From CAYZTD01 sp964473335 (GTDB lineage Archaea > Thermoplasmatota > E2 > DHVEG-1): 14,766 nt of DNA. Location of the stretch: positions 1 to 14,766 of the forward strand of contig CAYYOO010000039.1 of assembly GCA_964473335.1 (NCBI GenBank), given 5' to 3'. The position numbers and the translations under genes were made by a program. Of this stretch, positions 12,639-14,766 are shown piece after piece. How positions within the stretch are numbered: the stretch's first letter is position 1; every line of letters begins with the position of its first letter. Under the pieces are notes generated by a model. That model saw only the letters and a list, made by a program, of their open reading frames with translations. It made no database searches and was not told where the DNA came from.

Positions 12639-14558
12639 CTAAAAAAATTTATATTTTTCTAAATTTTTGTAATTCAAAATTTTACTTAACAAAGGATATT
12701 TTGTTATAAAAATTTTAGTTGGCTCTGACCATTCACTTTCAGCACCATGTTCATCTATTGCTTTGAATCTTATATGATACATTCCTTCTTCATTTAATCT
12801 AATAGCACATTCACCATTGATATGAGTATCAAAAAGAAATTTTGATTCATTTTCAAAATCATCCCAGACTTCTATCCATTCATCATCAATTTTATATTGT
12901 ATTCTAGTCCATATTCTATCGCCGTCAGTATCGTTATTTACCAGGAAAAAACAGATTTTTTTACCTGCTCGTTTTATTCTGCATCCGTATTGCTCAATAG
13001 GCGTATCTGGAGGATTATTTTCAATAATTTCATCACCAACAATCTTTGTTTGAAAAACAGAGTTTTTTATACTATTATTTTCATCTATTAAGGTTAATAT
13101 TATCGAAAAAGTTCCATTTTTGTTAAAAATATGTGAGGGATCAGATTTGTTTGAATTTGTATTATCGCTAAAGGACCAAAGATATTTATAAGGTGGTTCT
13201 CCACCTGTCATCCGAAAGTGATAGTCATATTCTTCATAAATATTTCCGCAGTCTGGTCCAATAATCTCTAAATCACCATCCAAACTATTTAACTTATTTG
13301 AGATATTAATGCTTCTTTTTTCCTCTGATGTAACATAAAAAAGAGCGTTGAATACAAGTCGTAATGTTGAAGGATATTTCAAATATCTGTCAGTATTGAA
13401 ATAGATTTCTGGGTGTGAACCAAAAGTTACAACTTTTCCTTTGCCTAGTTTTGAAGCAACAATACTTGTTTTTCCAACTGTGTTTTTCAACCAGTTATTT
13501 TTTATTAAATTAGGTATTTTTGTATTTAAAAATAGATCATCATCAACCTCGTAATAAATTGCTAATGGTTCAGTGTTAGTACCAGTATATTCAATTGCTG
13601 GTCCATGAACATGTTCAATTTTTATGTATTCATCTATACCGTATGTTACAGGATTTTTATTATTTATTATTTTATGAGTGATAAAATTTGGTGGAATTAA
13701 GAGACTAAAATAATTTGTTTTTAAATCCGATATTGTATAGTCACAACCTATTGAAAAAATTGGTGGTATATTGTTACCTTTCAAATATGATTGTATCAAA
13801 TTGATAGGCATATATTTCGGTCCAGAGGCTGCAATAATTGAACCATAGCAGGAACCAACATATCCTCCACCTTTTTTTATAAAATTATTTATTGTAACAA
13901 TTGCATCTCTATAAAGAAATCTTGAATATATATTTTCAAAGTTATTGGCAATCGATCCGCCCAAAATAAAAATATTATAATCTATATTGTTTAAATTATT
14001 TGAGATTTTATCCCATTTGGAAAAATTATAATTTTTAAACCCACCTTCATATAAGCAATTATAGTAAGAATAAGATTCAACTCCAGGGCCGTTATGAACC
14101 AATATTTTTGGCTCTACTAATTTATAAGCAAAAAGATTGCTAACTGGCTGTGTTATAATAAATACAGGGATTTCGTAATTAACTTTGTATCTCAAAGCAA
14201 TTGAGGATAATAAAATATTTTTCGACTTTTCTTTATCTATAGGTATAATAAAACTTCCTTTCTCAAAATTTAATTTTACATTTTTTTTACTTCCCTGTAA
14301 TTCTATTGATTTTATATCTAAATCTTTTGAAATCCAATATACATCTATTTTGTTATTCAACAATTCATTTACAAATTTACATATGTTTTTTTGAATATCA
14401 TTTGATTGATTAACCTTAACATCGACTATGTATGCATAAATGCTATTGTTTTCATCTTGGTTTGATTTTATTTTTAGATTACTTGATGTTACTATGATGT
14501 TCTGACTAATAATAAGGAAAATTAGTGATAAAACACCCAATAACATATATTTTTTCAT
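12639..14558 (-). CDS. Secreted protein: class I glutamine-amidotransferase/BPL_N-like domain plus PKD-type domain
   Basis: A 639-residue protein with an N-terminal signal or anchor (MKKYMLLGVLSLIFLIISQN, 1-20 and on to about 24), so it acts outside the membrane. Residues 150-410 resemble the BPL_N / GATase1-like fold: LVHNGPGVESYSY at 153-165, ILGGSIANN at 198-206, a nucleophile elbow GSCYGS with C237, and GSHPE with H382 and E384. These would complete a Cys-His-Glu triad. Residues 430-507 look like a PKD-type beta domain (GGEPPYKYLWSFSDN, then PSHIFNKNGTFSIILTLID). Residues 513-618 form another beta domain starting NNPPDTP. No archaeosortase sorting signal is seen at the C-terminus. The reaction is unknown. 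ATG 14558 has a TATA box about 25-30 nt upstream. Confidence 0.82.
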   Translation of the reverse strand: MKKYMLLGVLSLIFLIISQNIIVTSSNLKIKSNQDENNSIYAYIVDVKVNQSNDIQKNICKFVNELLNNKIDVYWISKDLDIKSIELQGSKKNVKLNFEKGSFIIPIDKEKSKNILLSSIALRYKVNYEIPVFIITQPVSNLFAYKLVEPKILVHNGPGVESYSYYNCLYEGGFKNYNFSKWDKISNNLNNIDYNIFILGGSIANNFENIYSRFLYRDAIVTINNFIKKGGGYVGSCYGSIIAASGPKYMPINLIQSYLKGNNIPPIFSIGCDYTISDLKTNYFSLLIPPNFITHKIINNKNPVTYGIDEYIKIEHVHGPAIEYTGTNTEPLAIYYEVDDDLFLNTKIPNLIKNNWLKNTVGKTSIVASKLGKGKVVTFGSHPEIYFNTDRYLKYPSTLRLVFNALFYVTSEEKRSINISNKLNSLDGDLEIIGPDCGNIYEEYDYHFRMTGGEPPYKYLWSFSDNTNSNKSDPSHIFNKNGTFSIILTLIDENNSIKNSVFQTKIVGDEIIENNPPDTPIEQYGCRIKRAGKKICFFLVNNDTDGDRIWTRIQYKIDDEWIEVWDDFENESKFLFDTHINGECAIRLNEEGMYHIRFKAIDEHGAESEWSEPTKIFITKYPLLSKILNYKNLEKYKFF

Positions 14559-14580
14559 TCAAATGATATATGCTGTTCAT

Positions 14581-14590
14581 CATATATATA
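14581..14590 (-). promoter_or_regulatory. TATA box of the secreted-protein gene
   Basis: TATATATATG on the minus strand, 23-32 nt before the ATG at 14558, suggesting a leaderless or near-leaderless transcript. Confidence 0.5.
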
Positions 14591-14597
14591 CTTTATA

Positions 14598-14611
14598 GTA
14601 CAAAATTGTAC
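14598..14611. promoter_or_regulatory. Operator-like inverted repeat upstream of the TATA box
   Basis: GTACAA-AA-TTGTAC, six-bp perfect arms with a two-base centre, lies immediately upstream of the TATA box of the secreted-protein gene. Position and symmetry fit a dimeric regulator next to the TFB recognition element. No protein is identified. Confidence 0.4.
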
Positions 14612-14650
14612 ATTTTAGTTAAAATTCAACAAAATGAATCAATCTTAAAA

Positions 14651-14665
14651 AAGCGGACGCGGCGG
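14651..14665. repeat. GC-rich 15-mer, copy 2
   Basis: Identical to 12338-12352 and in the same orientation. It lies 93 nt upstream of the secreted-protein start. On the plus strand it is followed at once by a small hairpin AAGG-TAAA-CCTT and T-run (14666-14681). On the minus strand it is followed by TTTT. Sequence beyond the 15-mer differs from copy 1. Confidence 0.85.
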
Positions 14666-14766
14666 AAGGTAAACCTTTTTTCTTCTGGGAAAAAGTTTAA
14701 TAAATTTGTCGAAGAAACCCTTATTGATTTGTCGATATTTCTTACTAAAACCCTTCTTATTTCTTT

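Noticed and set aside
12338..14665. Direct repeats as ends of an insertion sequence
   Set aside because: No transposase, no terminal inverted repeats and no target duplication beyond the 15-mer; the enclosed gene is not mobile-element-like. Kept only as one option in the repeat finding.
14704..14755. ATTTGTCGA twice (14704-14712, 14727-14735) and AAACCCTT twice near the window end
   Set aside because: Short, unevenly spaced and cut by the window edge; not enough to call a tandem repeat or CRISPR array.

Overview
The window is archaeal DNA, AT-rich (roughly 30% GC by eye). The evidence is an archaeal L10e (uL16) gene, a hidden eL41 gene, a Dph6-type enzyme for diphthamide on elongation factor 2, TATA-type promoters close to start codons with several near-leaderless transcripts, GGTG/GAGG ribosome-binding sites, and a tRNA-Trp gene whose intron is a box C/D guide RNA. 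That intron type is known from Euryarchaeota. A euryarchaeal (possibly Thermoplasmatota-related) draft genome is likely, but the lineage is inference. A 100-N run at 3362-3461 marks a scaffold join.

Left part (1-3900): a site-2-protease-type membrane metalloprotease on + converges on ribosomal protein L10e. Leftward genes then follow: dph6, a very basic 171-residue protein, the tail of a gene cut by the gap, and, beyond the gap, a 42-residue zinc ribbon and a 47-residue protein. Middle (3985-7728): a fumarylacetoacetase-family hydrolase diverges from gcvPA-gcvPB, the two subunits of the glycine decarboxylase P-protein. A small two-helix membrane protein converges on gcvPB. The other glycine-cleavage components (T, H, L) are not here.

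RNA and translation block (7806-8062): leftward eL41 and intron-containing tRNA-Trp(CCA). The 69-nt intron folds as a C/D guide with two 12-nt guides that place positions 34 and 39 of the tRNA exactly by the box+5 rule. Its terminal kink-turn carries a compensatory U-A pair where C/D RNAs normally have G-C. A divergent gene (8193-9077) encodes an unrecognised protein ending in a winged-helix-like region.

Right part (9087-14766): a soluble histidine kinase with five PAS domains is followed 6 nt downstream by a tandem zinc-ribbon gene whose ATG is one frame away from its body. Further right is a secreted protein combining a class I glutamine-amidotransferase/BPL_N-like domain with a PKD-type domain. 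A GC-rich 15-mer occurs exactly twice, upstream of the kinase and upstream of the secreted-protein gene in the same relative orientation. It stands out sharply from the AT-rich background and is unexplained.
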